DNA of 64,000 bases from Lacrimispora celerecrescens. Its GTDB lineage: Bacteria > Bacillota > Clostridia > Lachnospirales > Lachnospiraceae. The stretch's first letter is position 1, and each line of letters begins with the position of its first letter. Positions 50,801 through 59,941 of the stretch are shown here, in pieces. Position numbers and translations under genes: made by a program. Location: positions 186,036 through 250,035 of the forward strand of contig NZ_JPME01000010.1 in the NCBI RefSeq assembly GCF_000732605.1, read 5' to 3'. The notes under the pieces are model-generated. The model was not told the origin of the DNA. It worked only from the letters and a program-made list of their open reading frames with translations, and did not search any database.

Positions 50801-52255
50801 CTCGTCCAACCCATTTACAACAGCGGGTTTATCTATCTCATCAAACAGCAGACCCTTACACAGAGCCGTTCCGTCCGGCAGCTCTTTTGTAATATTTTCA
50901 ACTGCTGCATTATTACAAGAAGCAACTAACATTCCATATCTTTTGATCTCGTTATTTTTTAATTCATAATATACATTATGATAATTGCTATATCCATTTT
51001 TGGATTTATCACCATCCTGAAAGCGTTTTTCTACAAATGCCATATCAGGGTCATCATACTCTATCAGAAGCCGGGCTCTATCTACAAGATTGCCGGCAAT
51101 AATCTCCTTTAAAAGTGTAGTCTTCCCTGTACCGGGTGGTCCGTTGACAGAAAAAATTGTTCCGCCGTTTTCCTCTGGATGCATACCAAAATTAATAGCC
51201 AGCTGCTGCATAAATGCCGGCATGTATTTAGAAGGCCATTTACCAATTGGTGCCATAGAAATATCAAGATACCGGTTGAAAAAATCTTGTCTGCCCGCCT
51301 CGTTATTTCCCTCCCAGCCTTTACGGATATCTACTCGTTTAGAGAAGTCTATCCATTTAGTTTCCGGAAATTCTTCTGCATATGCACCTACAATATAATC
51401 AATGAATGCCTCTTGTTCAGCATCTTTACCATGACGGGGACAATGTAAAATATCACTATTTAAAATCATCTGCAAATCATTTGTAAAAAAGCTGTTACTT
51501 AAATCACTAAAATAAAGCGACTCACCATCTCTGGTCTTGTCCTCTTCTGATTGATATCTCTTATATATCATAACACCTTCCGCTATTACTGAATCATCAC
51601 TCCCGAAAAGTGAGATGATATATTTACTTACAACAGAGCGAAACAGTTGTTGCAATAATTCAAAAGAGAGTTCTTTTCCACTACGCTTTCCATCCGCGTC
51701 ACTGAATATCAGTTGTTCTTCCATTAAAGACATATCTATGCTGTAATCTTTTAATGAAAGCAACTCTGCTAAGTATTCATTACTTGTCTCACCCGTATGA
51801 TGTTGTAAGCGCTCAATTCCCCAAATCAGCGGTGAAATACTAAGGCTTTTTTCAATATAAATACCCTGAGAGTCACATTTAAGTCCAATCAAACAAATTT
51901 TACTATGGTCCTCCTCAATTGTATCATCCTTCAAACTAAACTTTTGCTTAAGATATTTATCACATTCTCCTCGGCGCACCTTTCCCATGCAGATATCAAT
52001 TTCATCCGATATTTCCCTAAGGTTCGAATAAATTTGAGCATCCTCCTCAAAAGCCATAGTTGGACTTTTCTCTCCTGGGGAAAAAGAATGATATACCGTG
52101 ATTTTCTTATACCAATTTATTTTCCCCTCTACTACCCTTTTGTTACTTTCTCGATTTTCTTTACTTTCCACAGGGAAATTAACCTGATCAAGAAATTCAA
52201 TCAAATACCAATACTTTAAAATTTTAGCCGCAAAATCAAATTTATCAATACCCAT
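47822..52255 (-). CDS. Large superfamily 1 (DNA2/NAM7-like) helicase with central coiled coil
   Basis: This 1477-residue protein has Walker A NGPPGTGKTTLLKEI near residue 377, Walker B LLIIDEAGQAQPQMAL near 953, then GDPKQVEPV, VITPFTTVKNGFRKEL, and HTFQGKEADEVIF near 1162 with VAVTRAKYRLYI: the motifs of SF1B DNA2/Upf1 helicases. Between Walker A and B lies a ~250-residue coiled coil (about 565-818), rich in Glu/Gln/Lys, which is a very long insertion. The N-terminal ~350 and C-terminal ~270 residues are unassigned. Related helicases occur in several anti-phage systems (family knowledge). There is no signal peptide. It stands alone between the nuclease and the degraded STAND gene, so a defence role is suggested by context only. 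Confidence 0.85.
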   Translation of the reverse strand: MGIDKFDFAAKILKYWYLIEFLDQVNFPVESKENRESNKRVVEGKINWYKKITVYHSFSPGEKSPTMAFEEDAQIYSNLREISDEIDICMGKVRRGECDKYLKQKFSLKDDTIEEDHSKICLIGLKCDSQGIYIEKSLSISPLIWGIERLQHHTGETSNEYLAELLSLKDYSIDMSLMEEQLIFSDADGKRSGKELSFELLQQLFRSVVSKYIISLFGSDDSVIAEGVMIYKRYQSEEDKTRDGESLYFSDLSNSFFTNDLQMILNSDILHCPRHGKDAEQEAFIDYIVGAYAEEFPETKWIDFSKRVDIRKGWEGNNEAGRQDFFNRYLDISMAPIGKWPSKYMPAFMQQLAINFGMHPEENGGTIFSVNGPPGTGKTTLLKEIIAGNLVDRARLLIEYDDPDMAFVEKRFQDGDKSKNGYSNYHNVYYELKNNEIKRYGMLVASCNNAAVENITKELPDGTALCKGLLFDEIDKPAVVNGLDEVRRLFDIKEVIHTEEHKIWNDEQNQYCFESYPDIYFSKYANDMLDSKEKTERSRWGIISAPFGKASNITHYAQKVLLPYIQDFGTKDKIAERKGQYIETVRQFKEQLATVEEIQRCIRTVSYARKQFQEKKNELEQQCIHLLETIAKNQQYIKQLQEKTVELEHRQQEVIDLRQGAIQEVDSLKIQKEHQTILVRGLESEIQEIRKEIMELESKRGIKDWLFELIGKVNMLTKTIDEKYAKLSPMENMYKEHSDWLHQILGQMQEQEKRCDELSLQVQQFDKEHKEVIEQVEIVKNREKQMYQSINEIKNAIERACAEYQSLLQSAKKTEDILHQMTVLDEAFWEMYDSESEEENTKAQVLNPWFTVEYNREREKLFYLALQVHKNFLLASKSCFFNIKNLALMWRLIEDNEGKLPTFSLRDRENCFSALLNTILLLTPVLSTTFASVGGMLSDIKQRGELGLLIIDEAGQAQPQMALGALYRCQRAIVVGDPKQVEPVVTAEMDTIKKIIRNDENCMYQSKTHSIQEFADRINPIGTYYTEPSGDDKTWVGCPLVVHRRCISPMYEISNAISYDNTMKQQTQKPKPEMEARFCLESSRWINVCGTENSSRGKDHYVGMQGQKAIELVLQAFSKTDGIPSLYVITPFTTVKNGFRKELNNLPACRDNKRIQDWAGTHIGTVHTFQGKEADEVIFLLGCDKNALPAVRWVNTNIINVAVTRAKYRLYIIGDYTVWQHSHVMQQVKYIMDSYAIRALHEIAKNPESEANQTQVESLLKQVPSSESFQVGDEIGEVMVNTFLKTISDIWADQNHLSEEELCKWGLSSIYLQHIEPKIKQSLIWGLKLYSLFALFKERYEINDMDYSCSGILLCKTMELQLKDCLLLGFQRLFPNLNVNRTSLSQVRPEKAMVGTFTQVLKEESNREQLAQRQVMYNDELCDKEWWDIYYNNLSEFKDLRNTCCHSGFFGWDKVEKLISILFKCNEFLKTTVGKCL

Positions 52256-52535
52256 AGTATCCCCTTTTGTAAAAGTATATATTTTTTTATAATGAAAATT
52301 CTAAAAACAGACCCCCAGAACATTCTGCAAAAATTCCGGGAGCCAATACTTCTTCAATATATCTATGCATTTGCTTTGATAACATCTGTTTAAGATGTAA
52401 ATCTTTATCGGCATAAGCAGAAATTCAAACCACAATTCCCAAGTAATATCAATTCCTTTAAAATTAGTTTATAGTAATTACCTCTTCTTTTATTTTACCA
52501 TATAGTGGATATAATATATATTACAAATTGTTATT

Positions 52536-55000
52536 TTACTCGACATATTTCGACGCAAACCTCGACTCTGGTTCCGCTCTTACTGCTGAACTGAAATCAC
52601 CAGAAAACATTTCAATTGAACTTTCAATAAATCCACCTTTTACTTCATTCCACTTGGAATGCCGCCTATTTTTCAACTTCTGATTTGTTATTATCTGAAG
52701 CCATTGATTTCGCCCGATTTTCTTCCCCGATACTGGAGATGCCACCCACCCTGAATGTCCATCTCCATTCATATATCGATATGATCTGCCTTCAAACTTC
52801 CTTTCAAGTACTCTTAATAAATTTTTGCTTTCACAAGATAGTCTTTCAAAAGGAATATTCTGTAAAAGTTGATCTTGCATATCTCCCCAGAAGCTCCAAT
52901 AAACAGGTGCATATTCCTTAGTATTGTTTTGCTCAATCCTACTTTTATACCATTCAACGGCCCTAGGCGATATATATTTTTTTATTGAATTTTCAAAGAA
53001 ACTCAAATATGTTACTTCACAAAGAGCAGCATGAACTTTAATCAATAAACTCTTTTATATTTTCATCAGGCTGTGATATTTGTCCAAGTATTTCGTAAAA
53101 AAGATACTTAACATAATATCTTACACGAAGCGATTCCAATATTTTTATACCCACTGCAACAAATGCAGCACTATTATATTCTAAAATATTTTGTAAAAAC
53201 ATTTGAATTTGATAACGTTTTCTGGGAGTTTGCTTATTTTTCTACTTTTATCTGCAAAATATTGTAGCATCATTCTTTTAGAAATAAAATAATCTAAAAT
53301 TGACTGATGCACAAAACCAACTCTACTTCTTCCATCGACAACAATCATCTCTGCTGATATCAAATAATCAAAACCCGTTTCATCCACTTTTAAAATCTGC
53401 TTGGGTGCATACAAGCGTCCCATACTATCCAAAACATCTACAATGTGTTCTTGCATTTCTAAGACAACTTTTTATTGTACACCAAAGCTTATACTTTTTT
53501 TACATATTTGCTGATACCATTTTTCAATCAAATGGCTTGTTGTTATACAATCATCGTAAGTTTCTTCTTCATCTAAATGTTGCCAAATATAAAGATTACT
53601 GGGTATTTGCAATAACTTTCTTGTTTTTAAGTTATTATTTTATACTTTTCTACTATAATTCTTTCTACAACATCTTCATCAAAAAATTGTACAACAACTC
53701 TTTCCCATTTATTATTCTCTTGATTTGTATTAGATTCCGTTTCAAACAACGCCTTTATATTATTATCATTATGTAAATCATAGGCTCTACAAACAAAAAC
53801 TATTATTATTTTATATTCTCTTTCATAATTAAGGTATCTAACTTGTTTAATCAACTCCATACATACTGATAGTGCTTCACTAGAATTCGCCTGTGTCCAT
53901 CTTAAATTATCCAATTGATCCAAAATAATGACAGCTCGCTTATTCTTGGAAATTGAATGTAAAGCATAAGAAATAGAACCTGGGAATCCTAACTGCTGTC
54001 CCCATATATCACAATTCTTTTGTGGTATCTTTCTGTCCATTTTGATTGCAATATACGGTATCTTCTCAATCTCACAATAATCTATTATCGCTTCTGTACA
54101 ACCACTTTTGCCATATCCGGCATTTCCAGAAATGATAAGATTCTGTTCATTTTTTATCGCTTTAGTACATTTTTCAAATTCATTTCTCTGAATCAAACCT
54201 TCTTGTAATGGCTTAAAACTAGCTCTATATTCTTGATTAATAGTAGAAATTTGTGGAACAATTCTTCTATTTCCATCTATCAATCGTAACTTTATATGTT
54301 GTGCTGTAAGATAATCCTGTAATATTGTTTCTGTTATTTCCTTTCCCAAGATATCTCCATCAATAACAAACGCTACCAACGCATTATAGACCACATTTTT
54401 ATCTGAACAAAAATAAAATTCAATTTTTTGATATATATTTTCCCTTATAGCATACTCAGATATATGCTTTAAATCTATTCTCCTTAATTAATCAATAGAT
54501 CTTAAAATTTCATTATCTTTTGAGTACTCCAAATTCATTTCTGTGCAAAAATCATGATAAAATTTACTAAATGTCTTACTGCTCTTTTGTATTTGGATGT
54601 CATAGAAATCTCGTGGATTTCCACTCGTATTTAAAGATCTTTCATGTAAATCAACAAGAAAGCTGCATCCTATTGGACTAACCAATGCTACTTTTCTATT
54701 TTCATCCCTACTCAGTTGATGATTCCAAGTTTTAAATATATTGCGTGCTTTTAAATCAGATATTTCCCAATATTCTTTACTAGCATTACGAGCTTTACAC
54801 TGTTGGTGTTCTTTGACACCGTCAGAATAAGTAACAAGAATATCCGTACCTTCTTCATCTTCTCCAAGTGCTTCAATAACAACACTATAATTCGTTTCAT
54901 TAATAAGATTTAAAAGTTCGTAAATAATCCCCTTAATCTCGTATCTATTACCGGCTTTATCAGCTCTTCCACCCTTTTTAACGGCATACCTTTCCTCCAT
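52536..55000 (-). pseudogene. Degraded STAND ATPase with N-terminal nuclease-like domain
   Basis: Four open pieces on the minus strand form one former gene. The first (54488-55000) reads EALGEDEEGTDILVTYSDG then HQQCKARN, a Cap4/Mrr-like restriction-nuclease pattern. After an in-frame TAA at 54488 the same frame continues LRRIDLKHISEYAIREN into an ATPase (Walker A SGNAGYGKSG, Walker B AVIILDQLDNLRW). A frameshift near 53635 leads to LLQIPSNLYIWQHLDEEETY, then an in-frame TAA at 53472, then HQSILDYFISKRM. Frameshifts near 53220 and 53040 lead to the C-terminal piece with NGDGHSGWVASPVSG, ending at 52536. The ancestral protein had about 820 residues or more. It resembles STAND-type phage sensors with nuclease effectors. 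It is almost certainly non-functional. Confidence 0.8.
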
Positions 55001-55567
55001 ATATAGATTTATAAAAATAAGTATTCATAAATTACAGTATACTCGATTATGAGTAATTCTAACAAATCTATTGCTTTGTCCACTCGAATATCATGCCACT
55101 TGCGATTAACTAACTTTTCTCTTATTGCGTCTATCGGTATTTCTATACACTAATAATACTTTCGTAAATCCCACGTACCACCATATAAATATTTTGTACA
55201 CACTCAACCATTAGTCTTTTCTCAATAAGAATCAGCAAAACTCAACATGTGTGAAGGCTACGAAAATAATTCTGGAAAGATATGAGTCTCTCTTTGGGAA
55301 AGCCATAGCTTACAATATATGCAACATCATTTCGAAGCACAAATTTTCTGTCAAACCAAATTATATCAGCACTATGCTCATCAAGACTTTGCCTCACTAT
55401 ATTGTTTAGCTTGAGTTGTTAAAACGAAACCCGAATAATATTGAAACGATATACTTACCATCAAATTTATCATATCAACATTGGTAAGTAAATCCAATGC
55501 CCAAACTAATTTTCTAAAAAACAAGGTGCAATAAAATAAATCTGCACCTTGCTAACTGAAAAATTTA
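55001..55567. other. Intergenic between the degraded STAND gene and the rRNA methyltransferase
   Basis: About 570 AT-rich bases were checked on both strands. I see no gene, remnant, or clear terminator, beyond short stop-rich frames. Confidence 0.5.
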
Positions 55568-57527
55568 TTATTTTCGATTTAATTCGACAATTATTTCGCA
55601 ATGCTCCGTAGCCGGAAACAAATCAACTCCCCAGCCCATCTTCGCCTCATACCCTTTCTTCCTAAAATACTCCAGATCCCTAACCAGCGTCTCCGGCCCG
55701 CAAGACACATAAACAACCCTTTCCGCCTTCACTTTCACTACGGAATCAATAAATTCCTCCGTGCTCCCACTCCTAGGCGGATCCATAAACACCACATCCA
55801 CATGCTCTCCGTCTTCTGCCATATTCATCATGAATTTCCCTGCATCATTACAGAAGAATTTGACATTCTTAATACCATTGATCTTGGCATTTTCCACTGC
55901 ATCCCTTACCGCATCCCGGTTTTGCTCAACACCAATAACTTCCTTTGCATACTTGCTGGCAACGATACCTATGGTGCCGATCCCGCAATAAGCATCAACT
56001 ACTCGTTCCTTACCAGTAAGCCCTGCGGCCTCAATGGCTTTATTATAGAGAATCTCCGTTTGTACCGGATTTACCTGATAAAAAGATTTAGAAGAAATAT
56101 GGAAACGGCAGCCGCATAGAATGTCTTCAATGTATCCTTTTCCATACAGCACATGTTCCTTATCTCCCAGCACCATGCTTGTATCCCTGCCGTTTACATT
56201 CTGTATAATTGTAGTGATCTCCGGATGCTTTTCTCTCAGCGCTTTCACAAAATTATTCTTTGAAGGGAAAATCGGTGAGGCAGTTACCAGAACAACCATG
56301 ACCTCTCCTGTGGCAAATCCTCTTCTTATCAATACGTGGCGCAATAATCCATACCCTGTATCCTCATCATAGGTACGTATCTTAAAGGACTTCAACATAC
56401 CTCTAATAGTTCCAATAATCTCATCCGCCTTTTGGTCCTCGATCATGCAGTTTTCTACCGGAACAACTCTATGGGAATTCACCTCATATACACCTGAGAC
56501 CGGATTACCTTTTTTGTCATGGTCAAATACTGCATGAACCTTATTGCGATAATGATAAGGATTCTCCATCCCGATAATCGGTGCAACGTGGCAATATGGC
56601 TTCAGCAATTTTTCCAGATGTTTCTGTTTCTGTTCCAACTGTTTTTCATAAGGCATGTCCAAAAGCTGACAACCTCCGCATGTACGGGATACCGGACATT
56701 TGGAAGAGGACTTTTTTTTCTCCTCCGCTTGTCCTATTAGGCGTATTTCCACTGTGCCCTTTCTTACTGCCAATACTACCGTTGTTCCTGCTGTCGGTGC
56801 TATTGCCGTTCCTGCCACTGTTCCTGCTACCGTTGTTGTTGCCGTTCCTGCCGCTGTTCCTGCTACCGGTGTTGTCGCCGTTCCTGCTGTCGATGTTATT
56901 ACTATTCCTACCACTATTTCTACTATCGGCCTTAATACCGCTTCTGTTGCCGATGCTGTTGCCGTTCCTACTGTCGATCCTGCTGTCATTGCTGTAGCCG
57001 TTTCTGCTGCTATTCCTACTATCGGTCTTACTGTCGCTCCTGCTGCCGATGCTGTTGCCATTCCTACTGCCATTTCTACTATCGGTCTTACTGTCGCTCC
57101 TGCCACCTATACTACTGCCGTCCCTACTGCCATTTCTATTATCGGTCTTACTACCGTTCCTGCTGCCGATGCTGTTACCATTCCTATTACCGTACCTGCT
57201 ATCGTTCTTACTATCGATCTTACTGTCGCTCCTACCACCGATGCTTTTACCAGCCCCGCTGCTATTCCTACTATCAGTCTTACTACCGCTCCTGCTGCCG
57301 ATGCTATTGCCATTCCTATTGTCGTATCTGCTATCGGTCTTGCTATCGTTCTTACCATCGCTCCTACCACCGATGCTTTTACCAGCCTTACTGCCATTTC
57401 GACTTTCGTTCTTGCTACCGCTCCAGCCACTTTCCTTTCTCTTTTTCCCTTCTACCTTCCCATTATCACTGCCTTTTACCATTCTATCATTTCTGAATTT
57501 CTCTTTCTTCAACCGGTTATCTATCAT
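55568..57527 (-). CDS. rlmD: RlmD-type 23S rRNA uridine-5-methyltransferase with repeat-rich N-terminal tail (frame change at an A8 tract)
   Basis: The catalytic part (about 380 residues) has the Fe-S cysteine set CPVSRTCGGCQ, SAM motif VVDAYCGIGTIGIVASKY, MDPPRSG, the catalytic Cys in VYVSCGPETL, and a C-terminal HCEIIVEL: a RlmD/RumA-type methyltransferase acting on 23S rRNA U1939 or a paralogous site. In this frame no good start exists upstream of CPVSRTC. The plausible start is ATG 57527 (MIDNRLKKEKFRNDRMVKGS), which leads through a Ser/Arg/Asn/Gly tail of 20-residue repeats in a frame one base off. The two frames meet at eight A residues (56712-56719): with seven, the tail would read GGEKK into SSSKCPV. 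Slippage, a reversible mutation or a sequencing error are all possible. Confidence 0.8.
56770..57440. repeat. Tandem 60-bp imperfect repeats inside the RlmD N-terminal tail
   Basis: About eleven degenerate copies of a 60-base unit encode a 20-residue repeat such as SKTDSRNGSRNGNSIGSRSD in the tail frame. The units line up with an exact 60-base period between 57001 and 57180 and become more degraded toward both ends. Several other frames on both strands are also free of stops because of the repeated composition. Confidence 0.85.
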
Positions 57528-57787
57528 ATATGCATCTACCCTTCCTATCTTTAAACTCACCTATTTTTTATCTCTTCCAATTTTTATCTCTTCCTATTAT
57601 TAATCTCTTTCAAACCTTTAATCCATTCCTATTATAATCCCTTCACACAATAAAATCCCGGCCTCCTCATAAAACTACTTCCATTCCAACCTTTCCGCCG
57701 GGCCTTAGCTTCCACTTTTATTCACAGCTATTATAATACATCTCCACCACCAAAACCACTAAAATCCTTCTATAGATTCAAAAATAC

Positions 57788-57815
57788 TTGATTTTTCTCC
57801 CCCCTCAGATATAAT
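57788..57815 (+). promoter_or_regulatory. Promoter of the prolyl-tRNA deacylase gene
   Basis: TTGATT at 57788-57793 and TATAAT at 57810-57815 have a 16-base spacer. They lie about 30 bases upstream of the gene's start. Confidence 0.7.
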
Positions 57816-57847
57816 AGATCATAAAAAGACAAAAGGAAGTGCAACTC

Positions 57848-58423
57848 ATGGTTCATACAAACGACACCTTTTACATGGATGAAACCCTCTACAACGGGCG
57901 TCCCAATGATCAAGCAGGGCGTCTTCCCAAGGAAATCCGCACCTATGACCTACTGGATAAATTGAACATATCCTATCAGCGGGTGGATCACTCCCCACTT
58001 CCCACCATAGAAGCCTGCCAGGAGGTTGATGCTCTGTTAAATATAGAAATCTGCAAAAATTTATTTCTTCGCAATTCCCAGAAAACTGATTTCTATCTCC
58101 TACTGCTGCCCGGTGGAAAAAAGTTCCGTACCGCTGCCCTTTCTAAGCAAATCGGATCAGCCAGACTCTCTTTTGCAGAACCGGAATTCATGGAAGAATT
58201 TCTCGACATCACCCCAGGCTCTGTTTCAGTCCTTGGCCTAATGAACGATAAAAGCCGCCGTGTCAGACTGTTGATCGATAAGGATGTACAGACTCAAGAA
58301 TTCTTTGGTTGCCACCCCTGCATCAATACCTCCAGCTTAAAGTTTAATACTACAGATCTTCTGGACAAGTTTCTCCCGGCAATCCAATGTGAATACACTC
58401 TGGTAGATTTACCCGTCGACTAA
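57848..58423 (+). CDS. Prolyl-tRNA deacylase (ProX/YbaK domain)
   Basis: This protein of about 191 residues carries the YbaK/ProX editing domain: ICKNLFLRNSQKTDFYLLLL, LSKQIGSARLSFA, TPGSVSVLGLMND and GCHPCINTSSLKF. The Lys in KNLFLRN is the usual substrate-contacting residue. Stand-alone ProX removes Ala (or other amino acids) mis-loaded on tRNA-Pro (family knowledge). The start is ATG 57848, with AAAGGAAG eight bases upstream; a GTG at 57839 overlaps that site. A hairpin terminator follows. Confidence 0.9.
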   Translation: MVHTNDTFYMDETLYNGRPNDQAGRLPKEIRTYDLLDKLNISYQRVDHSPLPTIEACQEVDALLNIEICKNLFLRNSQKTDFYLLLLPGGKKFRTAALSKQIGSARLSFAEPEFMEEFLDITPGSVSVLGLMNDKSRRVRLLIDKDVQTQEFFGCHPCINTSSLKFNTTDLLDKFLPAIQCEYTLVDLPVD

Positions 58424-58438
58424 GAAAAACAAAATTCA

Positions 58439-58472
58439 AAATGGGACAGGATAAACATCTCCTGTCCCATTT
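58439..58472. terminator. Terminator between converging genes
   Basis: AAATGGGACAGG (58439-58450) pairs perfectly with 58461-58472. The stem's A/T ends serve both the plus-strand prolyl-tRNA deacylase and the minus-strand cyclase. Confidence 0.8.
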
Positions 58473-58516
58473 CACCTTCCCCTTCTATATAATCCACTTC
58501 CACAATTCCTTAACCA

Positions 58517-59401
58517 TCAATCATCACAAAAAAAAGCAATCCGGTTTTTACCCGCCTGTTTTGCCTGATACATAGCCTGATCTGCTTTGGAAAATAACTT
58601 CTGATAATCCTCCCCGCGTTTTCCAGTACTGGGTGCAATTCCAATGCTGACAGAAATGTGCCATTTTTCTTCTGGTATGATCTTTTCTACTCTATCCAAC
58701 AGATTGTCCGCCCTTTCCCGGACGTTATCTTTTGTTGTGAAAACAACAAACTCATCGCCGCCTGCCCTGCCCACCAGATCCGGATCCGGATAGATATCGC
58801 AGAGCATTCCGCCTACCTGCATCAAGATCCGGTCGCCGGCAAGGTGCCCGAAGCAGTCGTTAATCTCCTTGAAATTATCGATATCGATCATACAGAGCCA
58901 ACCCGATCCGCCGGTCTTTAATTTCTCTTCTACCCGGTATTTAAAGGCCATTTTATTGTATAAACCGGTGAGCCCATCCTTTAAGGACTGGAGTAACAAC
59001 TGCTCTTCCCTCGCTTTTAATCCGGTTATATCCTGAAGCTTTCCAATTAGCTTAACCGGGTATTCTGCCCGTTCCTCCCATTGAGCAGTTAATTTACAAC
59101 TGCACCAGTGATATGGTTCCCCCATTTTTCCCAGACAAAATTCGAACGAGCGGATCTCCCCTTCTTGGGGAGCATTGTCTCTATGCTTAATAAGAATACG
59201 TTCAAAAGTCGGGAAATCTATCTGTCCTTTGGCATTTGGTGACAGATATAATCTCTTATCCATATAAGAATACTCAAATAAAACCGTATCTTTAAATAAA
59301 TTAATATTTCTGTACATTTGCTCCGTCTCACCATAACGGAAGAACTCATGCTCGTTTACCGAATTCCACCTCTCGAACCGACTTCCTGAATTACCTGCCA
59401 T
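58517..59401 (-). CDS. Diguanylate cyclase (PAS-like + GGDEF)
   Basis: This 294-residue protein has an N-terminal PAS-like sensing domain (FEYSYMDKRLYLSPNAKGQI, HWCSCKLTAQWEER) and a GGDEF domain with DGLTGLYNK, DIDNFKEINDCFGH and RAGGDEFVVF near residue 215. It should make cyclic di-GMP. No receptor membrane segment is seen, so the PAS domain probably senses a cytoplasmic signal. The Arg/Asp pair of an allosteric I-site (RxxD) is not evident. It is divergent from the XRE regulator gene. Confidence 0.92.
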   Translation of the reverse strand: MAGNSGSRFERWNSVNEHEFFRYGETEQMYRNINLFKDTVLFEYSYMDKRLYLSPNAKGQIDFPTFERILIKHRDNAPQEGEIRSFEFCLGKMGEPYHWCSCKLTAQWEERAEYPVKLIGKLQDITGLKAREEQLLLQSLKDGLTGLYNKMAFKYRVEEKLKTGGSGWLCMIDIDNFKEINDCFGHLAGDRILMQVGGMLCDIYPDPDLVGRAGGDEFVVFTTKDNVRERADNLLDRVEKIIPEEKWHISVSIGIAPSTGKRGEDYQKLFSKADQAMYQAKQAGKNRIAFFCDD

Positions 59402-59572
59402 GATCCTTCCCCCTGTACCTGCCGGAATCCTTCATCCCGCTTCTTTTCCATTCGTATTAGGTATATGATAACGCTTTTCATCCGTATATGCAACCTGTTT
59501 TTCAGTCATTATTACGCATATAATACGTAGCATCTGCACAGAATATCCTTTATGATTAACCTAGAGGTGATA

Positions 59573-59915
59573 ATGTTGGATGAACAGTTTGTCAGGAATC
59601 GAATCACGGAGCTTCGCTTGAAAAAAAATATCTCAGAATATCAAATGAGCCTGGATTTGGGAAAAAATAAGAGCTATATCCAGGGAATTTCTTCAGGACG
59701 TTCCATGCCATCTATGAAACAATTTTTTGAAATCTGCGATTATCTTGAAATTACTCCCATAGAATTTTTTAAAACGGAAAAAAAAAGAACAGCCTCTTCA
59801 AAGGGAAGCCACTGCGTTGATGAGAGACTTAAGTAAAGAAGATCTGGAAGCGGTTTTTCCCATATTATTGCGGCTTAAAGCAAACGCGGAGAATCAAAAA
59901 CAGGCAGAACCGTAA
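59573..59915 (+). CDS. XRE-family regulator with A9-tract frameshift in its C-terminal half
   Basis: The N-terminal ~65 residues are an XRE helix-turn-helix (RITELRLKKNISEYQMSLDL, YIQGISSGRSMPSMKQFFEI, PIEFFKTEK). The start is ATG 59573 after GAGGTGATA; a frame start at 59552 is less likely. The open frame continues RTASSKGSHCVDERLK and stops at 59836. One base off, the natural family tail EQPLQREATALMRDLSKEDL EAVFPILLRL continues to a stop at 59913. The switch lies in nine A residues (59778-59786); eight would give the full-length protein of 113 residues. As written, a truncated 87-residue regulator would be made. Such regulators in clostridia are small cytoplasmic repressors; the target is unknown. 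Confidence 0.8.
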
Positions 59916-59930
59916 TCTACGGTTCTGCCT
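59902..59930. terminator. Terminator between converging genes
   Basis: AGGCAGAACCG (59902-59912) pairs perfectly with 59920-59930 and is followed by a T-rich tail (TGTTCT). It includes the stop codon of the restored XRE frame and serves the aminopeptidase gene from the other side. Confidence 0.8.
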
Positions 59931-59941
59931 TGTTCTATCAT

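Noticed and set aside
53472-54490. Stop-codon recoding (TAA read as Gln) in the STAND gene
   Set aside because: All intact genes in the window use TAA as a normal stop, and the same locus also carries frameshifts, so ordinary decay is simpler.
57107-57430. Minus-strand Ala/Val-rich frame in phase with the methyltransferase
   Set aside because: It is interrupted by a stop, lacks a ribosome site and has the composition of a shifted reading of the 20-residue repeats.
56770-57440. Possible CRISPR-like array
   Set aside because: The repeats are directly adjacent, have no unique spacers, are imperfect, and have a period of exactly 20 codons, which fits coding repeats.
56700-57603. Long plus-strand frames (Val/Ala/Ile-rich and Leu/Pro-rich) across the repeat region
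   Set aside because: They are antisense to the repeat-coding tail, have no ribosome sites, and arise because a 60-base repeat without stops in one frame often lacks stops in others.
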